Below are positions 49,789-62,199 of a stretch of 64,000 nucleotides of DNA, piece after piece (the first letter of the stretch is position 1; each line of letters starts with the position of its first letter). Where the stretch lies: positions 1 through 64,000 of the forward strand of contig NW_026912147.1 of the NCBI RefSeq assembly GCF_963662255.1, written 5' to 3'. This DNA is from Cinclus cinclus (lineage: Eukaryota > Chordata > Aves > Passeriformes > Cinclidae). The notes below the pieces were generated by a model. That model did no database searches. It was not told where the DNA came from and saw nothing but the letters and a program-made list of their open reading frames with translations. The position numbers and the translations under genes were made by a program.

Positions 49789-51167
49789 CCAGAAGGCAAG
49801 TTTCAACAGGGCGTTGCGGGCGAGCTTAATGTGTAGCCGCAGTTGTTCTAGGCGAGATTGTAGCCGAGAAGCTTTCCGTCTCCATTCACGAGACAAGAAA
49901 AGCAGAACGCAATGGTCTAGAGGGTTGAGAAGAAAAGTGCTCGTAGCGAGCTCGTTGCGGCAGAAGCGAAAGCCAGGAGCAGCGTGCTCGCTGCGAGAAG
50001 TAGACGGCGCTTCGCCTCCTTGGGAAGGCAATGGCGTCTGGGCACGAACGGCAGCCAGCGAAGCTTCAGAACAGCAGGCTGTTCTGCTCAGCGTACGAGC
50101 CTGAAGTGAGTGGCAAGGGCTAAGGGGTCAGTTCCAAGGCATCTAGCTTTCCTGCTAGCAATGCCATTTCTACCCTGCTGTGGAAAACATTGTCCTCTGC
50201 CCTTCTCCTCCGAGAGGCAGAGAGCACTTCGGCAGACGCAGTGCAGAGGGAAAGGACACATTATCCGAGGGAGCGTGACGCCGCTTAGGCGGGCAAAGCA
50301 GAAAGGTGCCGCCCGGCACTGGCTTTGACTCCCTGAGCTTCCTTGCTAGGACAGCAGCTGCCGAAAGCTGGCAACTAGGCTGCCAGAGTGCAGAATGTCG
50401 GCGGTCTGGCACGCCTGCTTGCCGAAAGCCAGGATCAGCGAGACAGCGTGCTAGGCTCTGTTTCACAGCACCTTGGAGAACACGGCCTTGAAGAATGCCG
50501 TCTCTCTTCCGCAAAAGCTCTGCCACAGTGAAGGTGGAAGAAGCAGCCTGTGGCCACGGGCAGAGCTGGTCAACAGCTGCGCCTAACTTTCCCAAGCTGC
50601 GAGAGCATTCTCAGCCGAGTTCTGCTTTGACAGAGCTATTGCTGAACTTTTGCAGCCCCGGAGGCTGCTGAAACCAAGGCTGTGTTCTGCCTCTTCATTC
50701 TTGCCTTCCTGTGCTCCAGCGAGAAGTGAAGCTCTGGCACGGCATTCAGCTTTGCCGCCTCTCTTCACGGAAAGCGCTAGACCGAACTAGTGTGCTTCGT
50801 GCATGCTCTCTCCTCGCTTTTATGGTCACTGCTCTGCTTTTTGCTTGGCAGCGTTCCAAGGGTCCACGGCATACCTCTTGCAGAGCGAGAGGTGGCCGGC
50901 GAGGAATACTTGCTGGCTTAAGTCGTTCCATGCTCAAGGCATTCATCGGAGCAACACCATGGGGGAAAAGAGGGGGGAACATTGCAGGACAAATTTCTAT
51001 GCTGGAACATGATTGTCTGCGAGACAGCTCTCCGCAGCGCTAGTATTTGGCCAGGCTGAAATCAGCGCCAATGGAAGCCAATCTGACAAGCGGAGTACAA
51101 CGAGCGCGGCGATATGGGGCCACTTGGCAGGTGGCCGAAGAAAGACGGCCGCCCCGCGAATGTGGTG
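49789..51167. repeat. Macrosatellite unit 28
   Basis: Code CG-T-CCGTT-C-CC-TC-G-A-AA-T with A at 18 and G at 697, as in unit 25. It also has G at 1095, which unit 25 lacks, so the three-unit duplication loses its match or was converted here. Confidence 0.95.
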
Positions 51168-52546
51168 CCAGAAGGCAAGTTTCAGCAGGGCGTTGCGGGC
51201 GAGCTTAATGTGTAGCCGCAGTTGTTCTAGGCGAGATTGTAGCCGAGAAGCTTTCCGTCTCCATTCACGAGACAAGAAAAGCAGAACGCAATGGTCTAGA
51301 GGGTTGAGAAGAAAAGTGCTCGTAGCGAGCTCGTTGCGGCAGAAGCGAAAGCCAGGAGCAGCGTGCTCGCTGCGAGAAGTAGACGGCGCTTCGCCTCCTT
51401 GGGAAGGCAATGGCGTCTGGGCACGAACGGCAGCCAGCGAAGCTTCAGAACAGCAGGCTGTTCTGCTCAGCGTACGAGCCTGAAGTGAGTGGCAAGGGCT
51501 AAGGGGTCAGTTCCAAGGCATCTAGCTTTCCTGCTAGCAATGCCATTTCTACCCTGCTGTGGAAAACATTGTCCTCTGCCCTTCTCCTCCGAGAGGCAGA
51601 GAGCACTTCGGCAGACGCAGTGCAGAGGGAAAGGACACATTATCCGAGGGAGCGTGACGCCGCTTAGGCGGGCAAAGCAGAAAGGTGCCGCCCGGCACTG
51701 GCTTTGACTCCCTGAGCTTCCTTGCTAGGACAGCAGCTGCCGAAAGCTGGCAACTAGGCTGCCAGAGTGCAGAATGTCGGCGGTCTGGCACGCCTGCTTG
51801 CCGAAAGCCAGGATCAGCGAGACAGCGTGCTAGGCTCTGTTTCACAGCACCCTGGAGAACACGCCCTTGAAGAATGCCGTCTCTGTTCCGCAAAAGCTCT
51901 GCCACAGTGAAGGTGGAAGAAGCAGCCTGTGGCCACGGGCAGAGCTGGTCAACAGCTGCGCCTAACTTTCCCAAGCTGCGAGAGCATTCTCAGCCGAGTT
52001 CTGCTTTGACAGAGCTAGTGCTGAACTTTTGCAGTCCCGGAGGCTGCTGAAACCAAGGCTGTGTTCTGCCTCTTCATTCTTGCCTTCCTGTGCTCCAGCG
52101 AGAAGTGAAGCTCTGGCACGGCATTCAGCTTTGCCGCCTCTCTGCACGGAAAGCACTAGACCGAACTAGTGTGCTTCGTGCATGCTCTCTCCTCGCTTTT
52201 ATGGTCACTGCTCTGCTTTTTGCTTGGCAGCGTTCCAAGGGTCCACGGCATACCTCTTGCAGAGCGAGAGGTGGCCGGCGAGGAATACTTGCTGGCTTAA
52301 GTCGTTCCATGCTCAAGGCATTCATCGGAGCAACACCATGGGGGAAAAGAGGGGGGAATATTGCAGGACAAATTTCTATGCTGGAACATGATTGTCTGCG
52401 AGACAGCTCTCCGCAGCGCTAGTATTTGGCCAGGCTGAAATCAGCGCCACGGGAAGCCAATCTGACAAGCGGAGTGCAACGAACGCGGCGATATGGGGCC
52501 ACTTGGCAGGTGGCCGAAGAAAGACGGCTGCCCCGCGAATGTGGTG
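51168..52546. repeat. Macrosatellite unit 29
   Basis: Code CG-T-CCGTT-C-CG-GT-A-A-CG-T with C at 685 and G at 1095. T at 1192 (52359) is shared only with unit 30. It has a private A at 52483. Confidence 0.95.
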
Positions 52547-53925
52547 CCAGAAGGCAAGTTTCAGCAGGGCGTTGCGGGCGAGCTTAATGTGTAGCCGCAG
52601 TTGTTCTAGGCGAGATTGTAGCCGAGAAGCTTTCCGTCTCCATTCACGAGACAAGAAAAGCAGAACGCAATGGTCTAGAGGGTTGAGAAGAAAAGTGCTC
52701 GTAGCGAGCTCGTTGCGGCAGAAGCGAAAGCCAGGAGCAGCGTGCTCGCTGCGAGAAGTAGACGGCGCTTCGCCTCCTTGGGAAGGAAATCGCGTCTGGG
52801 CACGAACGGCAGCCAGCGAAGCTTCAGAACAGCAGGCTGTTCTGCTCAGCGTACGAGCCTGAAGTGAGTGGCAAGGGCTAAGGGGACAGTCCCAAGGCAT
52901 CTAGCTTTCCTGCTAGCAATGCCATTTCTACCCTGCTGTGGAAAACATTGTCCTTTGCCCTTCTGCTCCGAGAGGCAGAGAGCACCTCGGCAGACGCAGT
53001 GCAGAGGGAAAGGACACAGTATCCGAGGGAGCGTGACGCCGCTTAGGCGGGCAAAGCAGAAAGGTGCCGCCCGGCACTGGCTTTGACTCCCTGAGCTTCC
53101 TTGCTAGGACAGCAGCTGCCGAAAGCTGGCAACTAGGCTGCCAGAGTGCAGAATGTAGGCGGTCTGGCACGCCTGCTTGCCGAAAGCCAGGATCAGCGAG
53201 ACAGCGTGCTAGGCTCTGTTTCACAGCACCTTGGAGAACACGCACTTGAAGAATGCCGTCTCTGTTCCGCAAAAGCTCTGCCACAGTGAAGGTGGAAGAA
53301 GCAGCCTGTGGCCACGGGCAGAGCTGGTCAACAGCTGCGCCTAACTTTCCCAAGCTGCGAGAGCATTCTCAGCCGAGTTCTGCTTTGACAGAGCTAGTGC
53401 TGAACTTTTGCAGTCCCGGAGGCTGCTGAAACCAAGGCTGTGTTCTGCCTCTTCATTCTTGCCTTCCTGTGCTCCAGCGAGAAGTGAAGCTCTGGCACGG
53501 CATTCAGCTTTGCCGCCTCTCTGCACGGAAAGCACTAGACCGAACTAGTGTGCTTCGTGCATGCTCTCTCCTCGCTTTTATGGTCACTGCTCTGCTTTTT
53601 GCTTGGCAGCGTTCCAAGGGTCCACGGCATACCTCTTGCAGAGCGAGAGGTGGCCGGCGAGGAATACTTGCTGGCTTAAGTCGTTCCATGCTCAAGGCAT
53701 TCATCGGAGCAACACCATGGGGGAAAAGAGGGGGGAATATTGCAGGACAAATTTCTATGCTGGAACATGATTGTCTGCGAGACAGCTCTCCGCAGCGCTA
53801 GTATTTGGCCAGGCTGAAATCAGCGCCACGGGAAGCCAATCTGACAAGCGGAGTGCAACGAGCGCGGCGATATGGGGCCACTTGGCAGGTGGCCGAAGAA
53901 AGACGGCTGCCCCGCGAATGTGGTG
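52547..53925. repeat. Macrosatellite unit 30
   Basis: Code AC-A-TGGCG-A-AG-GT-A-A-CG-T with C at 345, G at 1095 and T at 1192. The right half matches unit 29 and the left half matches unit 31, as expected from a one-unit tandem duplication. Confidence 0.95.
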
Positions 53926-55304
53926 CCAGAAGGCAAGTTTCAGCAGGGCGTTGCGGGCGAGCTTAATGTGTAGCCGCAGTTGTTCTAGGCGAGATTGTAG
54001 CCGAGAAGCTTTCCGTCTCCATTCACGAGACAAGAAAAGCAGAACGCAATGGTCTAGAGGGTTGAGAAGAAAAGTGCTCGTAGCGAGCTCGTTGCGGCAG
54101 AAGCGAAAGCCAGGAGCAGCGTGCTCGCTGCGAGAAGTAGACGGCGCTTCGCCTCCTTGGGAAGGAAATCGCGTCTGGGCACGAACGGCAGCCAGCGAAG
54201 CTTCAGAACAGCAGGCTGTTCTGCTCAGCGTACGAGCCTGAAGTGAGTGGCAAGGGCTAAGGGGACAGTCCCAAGGCATCTAGCTTTCCTGCTAGCAATG
54301 CCATTTCTACCCTGCTGTGGAAAACATTGTCCTTTGCCCTTCTGCTCCGAGAGGCAGAGAGCACCTCGGCAGACGCAGTGCAGAGGGAAAGGACACAGTA
54401 TCCGAGGGAGCGTGACGCCGCTTAGGCGGGCAAAGCAGAAAGGTGCCGCCCGGCACTGGCTTTGACTCCCTGAGCTTCCTTGCTAGGACAGCAGCTGCCG
54501 AAAGCTGGCAACTAGGCTGCCAGAGTGCAGAATGTAGGCGGTCTGGCACGCCTGCTTGCCGAAAGCCAGGATCAGCGAGACAGCGTGCTAGGCTCTGTTT
54601 CACAGCACCTTGGAGAACACGCACTTGAAGAATGCCGTCTCTGTTCCGCAAAAGCTCTGCCACAGTGAAGGTGGAAGAAGCAGCCTGTGGCCACGGGCAG
54701 AGCTGGTCAACAGCTGCGCCTAACTTTCCCAAGCTGCGAGAGCATTCTCAGCCGAGTTCTGCTTTGACAGAGCTATTGCTGAACTTTTGCAGTCCCGGAG
54801 GCTGCTGAAACCAAGGCTGTGTTCTGCCTCTTCATTCTTGCCTTCCTGTGCTCCAGCGAGAAGTGAAGCTCTGGCACGGCATTCAGCTTTGCCGCCTCTC
54901 TGCACGGAAAGCACTAGACCGAACTAGTGTGCTTCGTGCATGCTCTCTCCTCGCTTTTATGGTCACTGCTCTGCTTTTTGCTTGGCAGCGTTCCAAGGGT
55001 CCACGGCATACCTCTTGCACAGCGAGAGGTGGCCGGCGAGGAATACTTGCTGGCTTAAGTCGTTCCATGCTCAAGGCATTCATCGGAGCAACACCATGGG
55101 GGAAAAGAGGGGGGAACATTGCAGGACAAATTTCTATGCTGGAACATGATTGTCTGCGAGACAGCTCTCCGCGGCGCTAGTATTTGGCCAGGCTGAAATC
55201 AGCGCCAATGGAAGCCAATCTGACAAGCGGAGTACAACGAGCGCGGCGATATGGGGCCACTTGGCAGGTGGCCGAAGAAAGACGGCCGCCCCGCGAATGT
55301 GGTG
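53926..55304. repeat. Macrosatellite unit 31
   Basis: Code AC-A-TGGCG-A-AG-TT-A-G-AA-T with C at 345. A at 698 combined with G at 718 is shared only with units 30 and 36. Confidence 0.95.
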
Positions 55305-56683
55305 CCAGAAGGCAAGTTTCAGCAGGGCGTTGCGGGCGAGCTTAATGTGTAGCCGCAGTTGTTCTAGGCGAGATTGTAGCCGAGAAGCTTTCCGTCTCCA
55401 TTCACGAGACAAGAAAAGCAGAACGCAATGGTCTAGAGGGTTGAGAAGAAAAGTGCTCGTAGCGAGCTCGTTGCGGCAGAAGCGAAAGCCAGGAGCAGCG
55501 TGCTCGCTGCGAGAAGTAGACGGCGCTTCGCCTCCTTGGGAAGGCAATGGCGTCTGGGCACGAACGGCAGCCAGCGAAGCTTCAGAACAGCAGGCTGTTC
55601 TGCTCAGCGTACGAGCCTGAAGTGAGTGGCAAGGGCTAAGGGGTCAGTTCCAAGGCATCTAGCTTTCCTGCTAGCAATGCCATTTCTACCCTGCTGTGGA
55701 AAACATTGTCCTCTGCCCTTCTGCTCCGAGAGGCAGAGAGCACCTCGGCAGACGCAGTGCAGAGGGAAAGGACACAGTATCCGAGGGAGCGTGACGCCGC
55801 TTAGGCGGGCAAAGCAGAAAGGTGCCGCCCGGCACTGGCTTTGACTCCCTGAGCTTCCTTGCTAGGACAGCAGCTGCCGAAAGCTGGCAACTAGGCTGCC
55901 AGAGTGCAGAATGTAGGCGGTCTGGCACGCCTGCTTGCCGAAAGCCAGGATCAGCGAGACAGCGTGCTAGGCTCTGTTTCACAGCACCTTGGAGAACACG
56001 CCCTTGAAGAATGCCGTCTCTGTTCCGCAAAAGCTCTGCCACAGTGAAGGTGGAAGAAGCAGCCTGTGGCCACGGGCAGAGCTGGTCAACAGCTGCGCCT
56101 AACTTTCCCAAGCTGCGAGAGCATTCTCAGCCGAGTTCTGCTTTGACAGAGCTATTGCTGAACTTTTGCAGTCCCGGAGGCTGCTGAAACCAAGGCTGTG
56201 TTCTGCCTCTTCATTCTTGCCTTCCTGTGCTCCAGCGAGAAGTGAAGCTCTGGCACGGCATTCAGCTTTGCCGCCTCTCTGCACGGAAAGCACTAGACCG
56301 AACTAGTGTGCTTCGTGCATGCTCTCTCCTCGCTTTTATGGTCACTGCTCTGCTTTTTGCTTGGCAGCGTTCCAAGGGTCCACGGCATACCTCTTGCACA
56401 GCGAGAGGTGGCCGGCGAGGAATACTTGCTGGCTTAAGTCGTTCCATGCTCAAGGCATTCATCGGAGCAACACCATGGGGGAAAAGAGGGGGGAACATTG
56501 CAGGACAAATTTCTATGCTGGAACATGATTGTCTGCGAGACAGCTCTCCGCAGCGCTAGTATTTGGCCAGGCTGAAATCAGCGCCACGGGAAGCCAATCT
56601 GACAAGCGGAGTGCAACGAGCGCGGCGATATGGGGCCACTTGGCAGGTGGCCGAAGAAAGACGGCTGCCCCGCGAATGTGGTG
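55305..56683. repeat. Macrosatellite unit 32
   Basis: Code CG-T-CGGCG-A-CG-TT-A-A-CG-T. It equals units 6 and 14 except at 241 and 245. Confidence 0.95.
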
Positions 56684-58062
56684 CCAGAAGGCAAGTTTCA
56701 GCAGGGCGTTGCGGGCGAGCTTAATGTGTAGCCGCAGTTGTTCTAGGCGAGATTGTAGCCGAGAAGCTTTCCGTCTCCATTCACGAGACAAGAAAAGCAG
56801 AACGCAATGGTCTAGAGGGTTGAGAAGAAAAGTGCTCGTAGCGAGCTCGTTGCGGCAGAAGCGAAAGCCAGGAGCAGCGTGCTCGCTGCGAGAAGTAGAC
56901 GGCGCTTCGCCTCCTTGGGAAGGCAATGGCGTCTGGGCACGAACGGCAGCCAGCGAAGCTTCAGAACAGCAGGCTGTTCTGCTCAGCGTACGAGCCTGAA
57001 GTGAGTGGCAAGGGCTAAGGGGTCAGTTCCAAGGCATCTAGCTTTCCTGCTAGCAATGCCATTTCTACCCTGCTGTGGAAAACATTGTCCTCTGCCCTTC
57101 TCCTCCGAGAGGCACAGAGCACTTCGGCAGACGCAGTGCAGAGGGAAAGGACACATTATCCGAGGGAGCGTGACGCCGCTTAGGCGGGCAAAGCAGAAAG
57201 GTGCCGCCCGGCACTGGCTTTGACTCCCTGAGCTTCCTTGCTAGGACAGCAGCTGCCGAAAGCTGGCAACTAGGCTGCCAGAGTGCAGAATGTCGGCGGT
57301 CTGGCACGCCTGCTTGCCGAAAGCCAGGATCAGCGAGACAGCGTGCTAGGCTCTGTTTCACAGCACCTTGGAGAACACGCACTTGAAGAATGCCGTCTCT
57401 CTTCCGCAAAAGCTCTGCCACAGTGAAGGTGGAAGAAGCAGCCTGTGGCCACGGGCAGAGCTGGTCAACAGCTGCGCCTAACTTTCCCAAGCTGCGAGAG
57501 CATTCTCAGCCGAGTTCTGCTTTGACAGAGCTATTGCTGAACTTTTGCAGCCCCGGAGGCTGCTGAAACCAAGGCTGTGTTCTGCCTCTTCATTCTTGCC
57601 TTCCTGTGCTCCAGCGAGAAGTGAAGCTCTGGCACGGCATTCAGCTTTGCCGCCTCTCTGCACGGAAAGCGCTAGACCGAACTAGTGTGCTTCGTGCATG
57701 CTCTCTCCTCGCTTTTATGGTCACTGCTCTGCTTTTTGCTTGGCAGCGTTCCAAGGGTCCACGGCATACCTCTTGCACAGCGAGAGGTGGCCGGCGAGGA
57801 ATACTTGCTGGCTTAAGTCGTTCCATGCTCAAGGCATTCATCGGAGCAACACCATGGGGGAAAAGAGGGGGGAACATTGCAGGACAAATTTCTATGCTGG
57901 AACATGATTGTCTGCGAGACAGCTCTCCGCAGCGCTAGTATTTGGCCAGGCTGAAATCAGCGCCAATGGAAGCCAATCTGACAAGCGGAGTACAACGAGC
58001 GCGGCGATATGGGGCCACTTGGCAGGTGGCCGAAGAAAGACGGCCGCCCCGCGAATGTGGTG
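56684..58062. repeat. Macrosatellite unit 33
   Basis: Code CG-T-CCCTT-C-AC-TC-G-A-AA-T, the same as units 7 and 15 but with C at 1125. The succession 32-33 mirrors 6-7 and 14-15, a distant copy of the early block. Confidence 0.95.
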
Positions 58063-59441
58063 CCAGAAGGCAAGTTTCAGCAGGGCGTTGCGGGCGAGCT
58101 TAATGTGTAGCCGCAGTTGTTCTAGGCGAGATTGTAGCCGAGAAGCTTTCCGTCTCCATTCACGAGACAAGAAAAGCAGAACGCAATGGTCTAGAGGGTT
58201 GAGAAGAAAAGTGCTCGTAGCGAGCTCGTTGCGGCAGAAGCGAAAGCCAGGAGCAGCGTGCTCGCTGCGAGAAGTAGACGGCGCTTCGCCTCCTTGGGAA
58301 GGAAATCGCGTCTGGGCACGAACGGCAGCCAGCGAAGCTTCAGAACAGCAGGCTGTTCTGCTCAGCGTACGAGCCTGAAGTGAGTGGCAAGGGCTAAGGG
58401 GTCAGTTCCAAGGCATCTAGCTTTCCTGCTAGCAATGCCATTTCTACCCTGCTGTGGAAAACATTGTCCTCTGCCCTTCTGCTCCGAGAGGCAGAGAGCA
58501 CCTCGGCAGACGCAGTGCAGAGGGAAAGGACACAGTATCCGAGGGAGCGTGACGCCGCTTAGGCGGGCAAAGCAGAAAGGTGCCGCCCGGCACTGGCTTT
58601 GACTCCCTGAGCTTCCTTGCTAGGACAGCAGCTGCCGAAAGCTGGCAACTAGGCTGCCAGAGTGCAGAATGTAGGCGGTCTGGCACGCCTGCTTGCCGAA
58701 AGCCAGGATCAGCGAGACAGCGTGCTAGGCTCTGTTTCACAGCACCTTGGAGAACACGCCCTTGAAGAATGCCGTCTCTGTTCCGCAAAAGCTCTGCCAC
58801 AGTGAAGGTGGAAGAAGCAGCCTGTGGCCACGGGCAGAGCTGGTCAACAGCTGCGCCTAACTTTCCCAAGCTGCGAGAGCATTCTCAGCCGAGTTCTGCT
58901 TTGACAGAGCTATTGCTGAACTTTTGCAGCCCCGGAGGCTGCTGAAACCAAGGCTGTGTTCTGCCTCTTCATTCTTGCCTTCCTGTGCTCCAGCGAGAAG
59001 TGAAGCTCTGGCACGGCATTCAGCTTTGCCGCCTCTCTGCACGGAAAGCGCTAGACCGAACTAGTGTGCTTCGTGCATGCTCTCTCCTCGCTTTTATGGT
59101 CACTGCTCTGCTTTTTGCTTGGCAGCGTTCCAAGGGTCCACGGCATACCTCTTGCACAGCGAGAGGTGGCCGGCGAGGAATACTTGCTGGCTTAAGTCGT
59201 TCCATGCTCAAGGCATTCATCGGAGCAACACCATGGGGGAAAAGAGGGGGGAACATTGCAGGACAAATTTCTATGCTGGAACATGATTGTCTGCGAGACA
59301 GCTCTCCGCAGCGCTAGTATTTGGCCAGGCTGAAATCAGCGCCAATGGAAGCCAATCTGACAAGCGGAGTACAACGAGCGCGGCGATATGGGGCCACTTG
59401 GCAGGTGGCCGAAGAAAGACGGCCGCCCCGCGAATGTGGTG
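58063..59441. repeat. Macrosatellite unit 34
   Basis: Code AC-T-CGGCG-A-CG-TC-G-A-AA-T. The left part is like units 6 and 14 and the right part is like unit 33 or 7 (868C, 988G, 1283A), so it is a mosaic. Confidence 0.95.
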
Positions 59442-60820
59442 CCAGAAGGCAAGTTTCAGCAGGGCGTTGCGGGCGAGCTTAATGTGTAGCCGCAGTTGTT
59501 CTAGGCGAGATTGTAGCCGAGAAGCTTTCCGTCTCCATTCACGAGACAAGAAAAGCAGAACGCAATGGTCTAGAGGGTTGAGAAGAAAAGTGCTCGTAGC
59601 GAGCTCGTTGCGGCAGAAGCGAAAGCCAGGAGCAGCGTGCTCGCTGCGAGAAGTAGACGGCGCTTCGCCTCCTTGGGAAGGAAATCGCGTCTGGGCACGA
59701 ACGGCAGCCAGCGAAGCTTCAGAACAGCAGGCTGTTCTGCTCAGCGTACGAGCCTGAAGTGAGTGGCAAGGGCTAAGGGGACAGTTCCAAGGCATCTAGC
59801 TTTCCTGCTAGCAATGCCATTTCTACCCTGCTGTGGAAAACATTGTCCTCTGCCCTTCTGCTCCGAGAGGCAGAGAGCACCTCGGCAGACGCAGTGCAGA
59901 GGGAAAGGACACAGTATCCGAGGGAGCGTGACGCCGCTTAGGCGGGCAAAGCAGAAAGGTGCCGCCCGGCACTGGCTTTGACTCCCTGAGCTTCCTTGCT
60001 AGGACAGCAGCTGCCGAAAGCTGGCAACTAGGCTGCCAGAGTGCAGAATGTAGGCGGTCTGGCACGCCTGCTTGCCGAAAGCCAGGATCAGCGAGACAGC
60101 GTGCTAGGCTCTGTTTCACAGCACCTTGGAGAACACGCCCTTGAAGAATGCCGTCTCTGTTCCGCAAAAGCTCTGCCACAGTGAAGGTGGAAGAAGCAGC
60201 CTGTGGCCACGGGCAGAGCTGGTCAACAGCTGCGCCTAACTTTCCCAAGCTGCGAGAGCATTCTCAGCCGAGTTCTGCTTTGACAGAGCTATTGCTGAAC
60301 TTTTGCAGTCCCGGAGGCTGCTGAAACCAAGGCTGTGTTCTGCCTCTTCATTCTTGCCTTCCTGTGCTCCAGCGAGAAGTGAAGCTCTGGCACGGCATTC
60401 AGCTTTGCCGCCTCTCTGCACGGAAAGCACTAGACCGAACTAGTGTGCTTCGTGCATGCTCTCTCCTCGCTTTTATGGTCACTGCTCTGCTTTTTGCTTG
60501 GCAGCGTTCCAAGGGTCCACGGCATACCTCTTGCAGAGCGAGAGGTGGCCGGCGAGGAATACTTGCTGGCTTAAGTCGTTCCATGCTCAAGGCATTCATC
60601 GGAGCAACACCATGGGGGAAAAGAGGGGGGAACATTGCAGGACAAATTTCTATGCTGGAACATGATTGTCTGCGAGACAGCTCTCCGCAGCGCTAGTATT
60701 TGGCCAGGCTGAAATCAGCGCCACGGGAAGCCAATCTGACAAGCGGAGTGCAACGAGCGCGGCGATATGGGGCCACTTGGCAGGTGGCCGAAGAAAGACG
60801 GCTGCCCCGCGAATGGGGTG
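59442..60820. repeat. Macrosatellite unit 35
   Basis: Code AC-A-CGGCG-A-CG-TT-A-A-CG-G with T at 345 and G at 1095. It is the only unit pairing A at 340 with C at 409, so a switch lies within about 70 bp. Confidence 0.95.
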
Positions 60821-62199
60821 CCAGAAGGCAAGTTTCAGCAGGGCGTTGCGGGCGAGCTTAATGTGTAGCCGCAGTTGTTCTAGGCGAGATTGTAGCCGAG
60901 AAGCTTTCCGTCTCCATTCACGAGACAAGAAAAGCAGAACGCAATGGTCTAGAGGGTTGAGAAGAAAAGTGCTCGTAGCGAGCTCGTTGCGGCAGAAGCG
61001 AAAGCCAGGAGCAGCGTGCTCGCTGCGAGAAGTAGACGGCGCTTCGCCTCCTTGGGAAGGCAATGGCGTCTGGGCACGAACGGCAGCCAGCGAAGCTTCA
61101 GAACAGCAGGCTGTTCTGCTCAGCGTACGAGCCTGAAGTGAGTGGCAAGGGCTAAGGGGTCAGTTCCAAGGCATCTAGCTTTCCTGCTAGCAATGCCATT
61201 TCTACCCTGCTGTGGAAAACATTGTCCTCTGCCCTTCTCCTCCGAGAGGCAGAGAGCACTTCGGCAGACGCAGTGCAGAGGGAAAGGACACATTATCCGA
61301 GGGAGCGTGACGCCGCTTAGGCGGGCAAAGCAGAAAGGTGCCGCCCGGCACTGGCTTTGACTCCCTGAGCTTCCTTGCTAGGACAGCAGCTGCCGAAAGC
61401 TGGCAACTAGGCTGCCAGAGTGCAGAATGTCGGCGGTCTGGCACGCCTGCTTGCCGAAAGCCAGGATCAGCGAGACAGCGTGCTAGGCTCTGTTTCACAG
61501 CACCTTGGAGAACACGCACTTGAAGAATGCCGTCTCTGTTCCGCAAAAGCTCTGCCACAGTGAAGCTGGAAGAAGCAGCCTGTGGCCACGGGCAGAGCTG
61601 GTCAACAGCTGCGCCTAACTTTCCCAAGCTGCGAGAGCATTCTCAGCCGAGTTCTGCTTTGACAGAGCTATTGCTGAACTTTTGCAGTCCCGGAGGCTGC
61701 TGAAACCAAGGCTGTGTTCTGCCTCTTCATTCTTGCCTTCCTGTGCTCCAGCGAGAAGTGAAGCTCTGGCACGGCATTCAGCTTTGCCGCCTCTCTGCAC
61801 GGAAAGCACTAGACCGAACTAGTGTGCTTCGTGCATGCTCTCTCCTCGCTTTTATGGTCACTGCTCTGCTTTTTGCTTGGCAGCGTTCCAAGGGTCCACG
61901 GCATACCTCTTGCAGAGCGAGAGGTGGCCGGCGAGGAATACTTGCTGGCTTAAGTCGTTCCATGCTCAAGGCATTCATCGGAGCAACACCATGGGGGAAA
62001 AGAGGGGGGAACATTGCAGGACAAATTTCTATGCTGGAACATGATTGTCTGCGAGACAGCTCTCCGCAGCGCTAGTATTTGGCCAGGCTGAAATCAGCGC
62101 CACGGGAAGCCAATCTGACAAGCGGAGTGCAACGAGCGCGGCGATATGGGGCCACTTGGCAGGTGGCCGAAGAAAGACGGCTGCCCCGCGAATGGGGTG
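60821..62199. repeat. Macrosatellite unit 36
   Basis: Code CG-T-CCGTT-C-AG-TT-A-A-CG-G with G at 1095. It has a private C at 61566 (GAAGCTGG). The right half matches unit 35. Confidence 0.95.
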
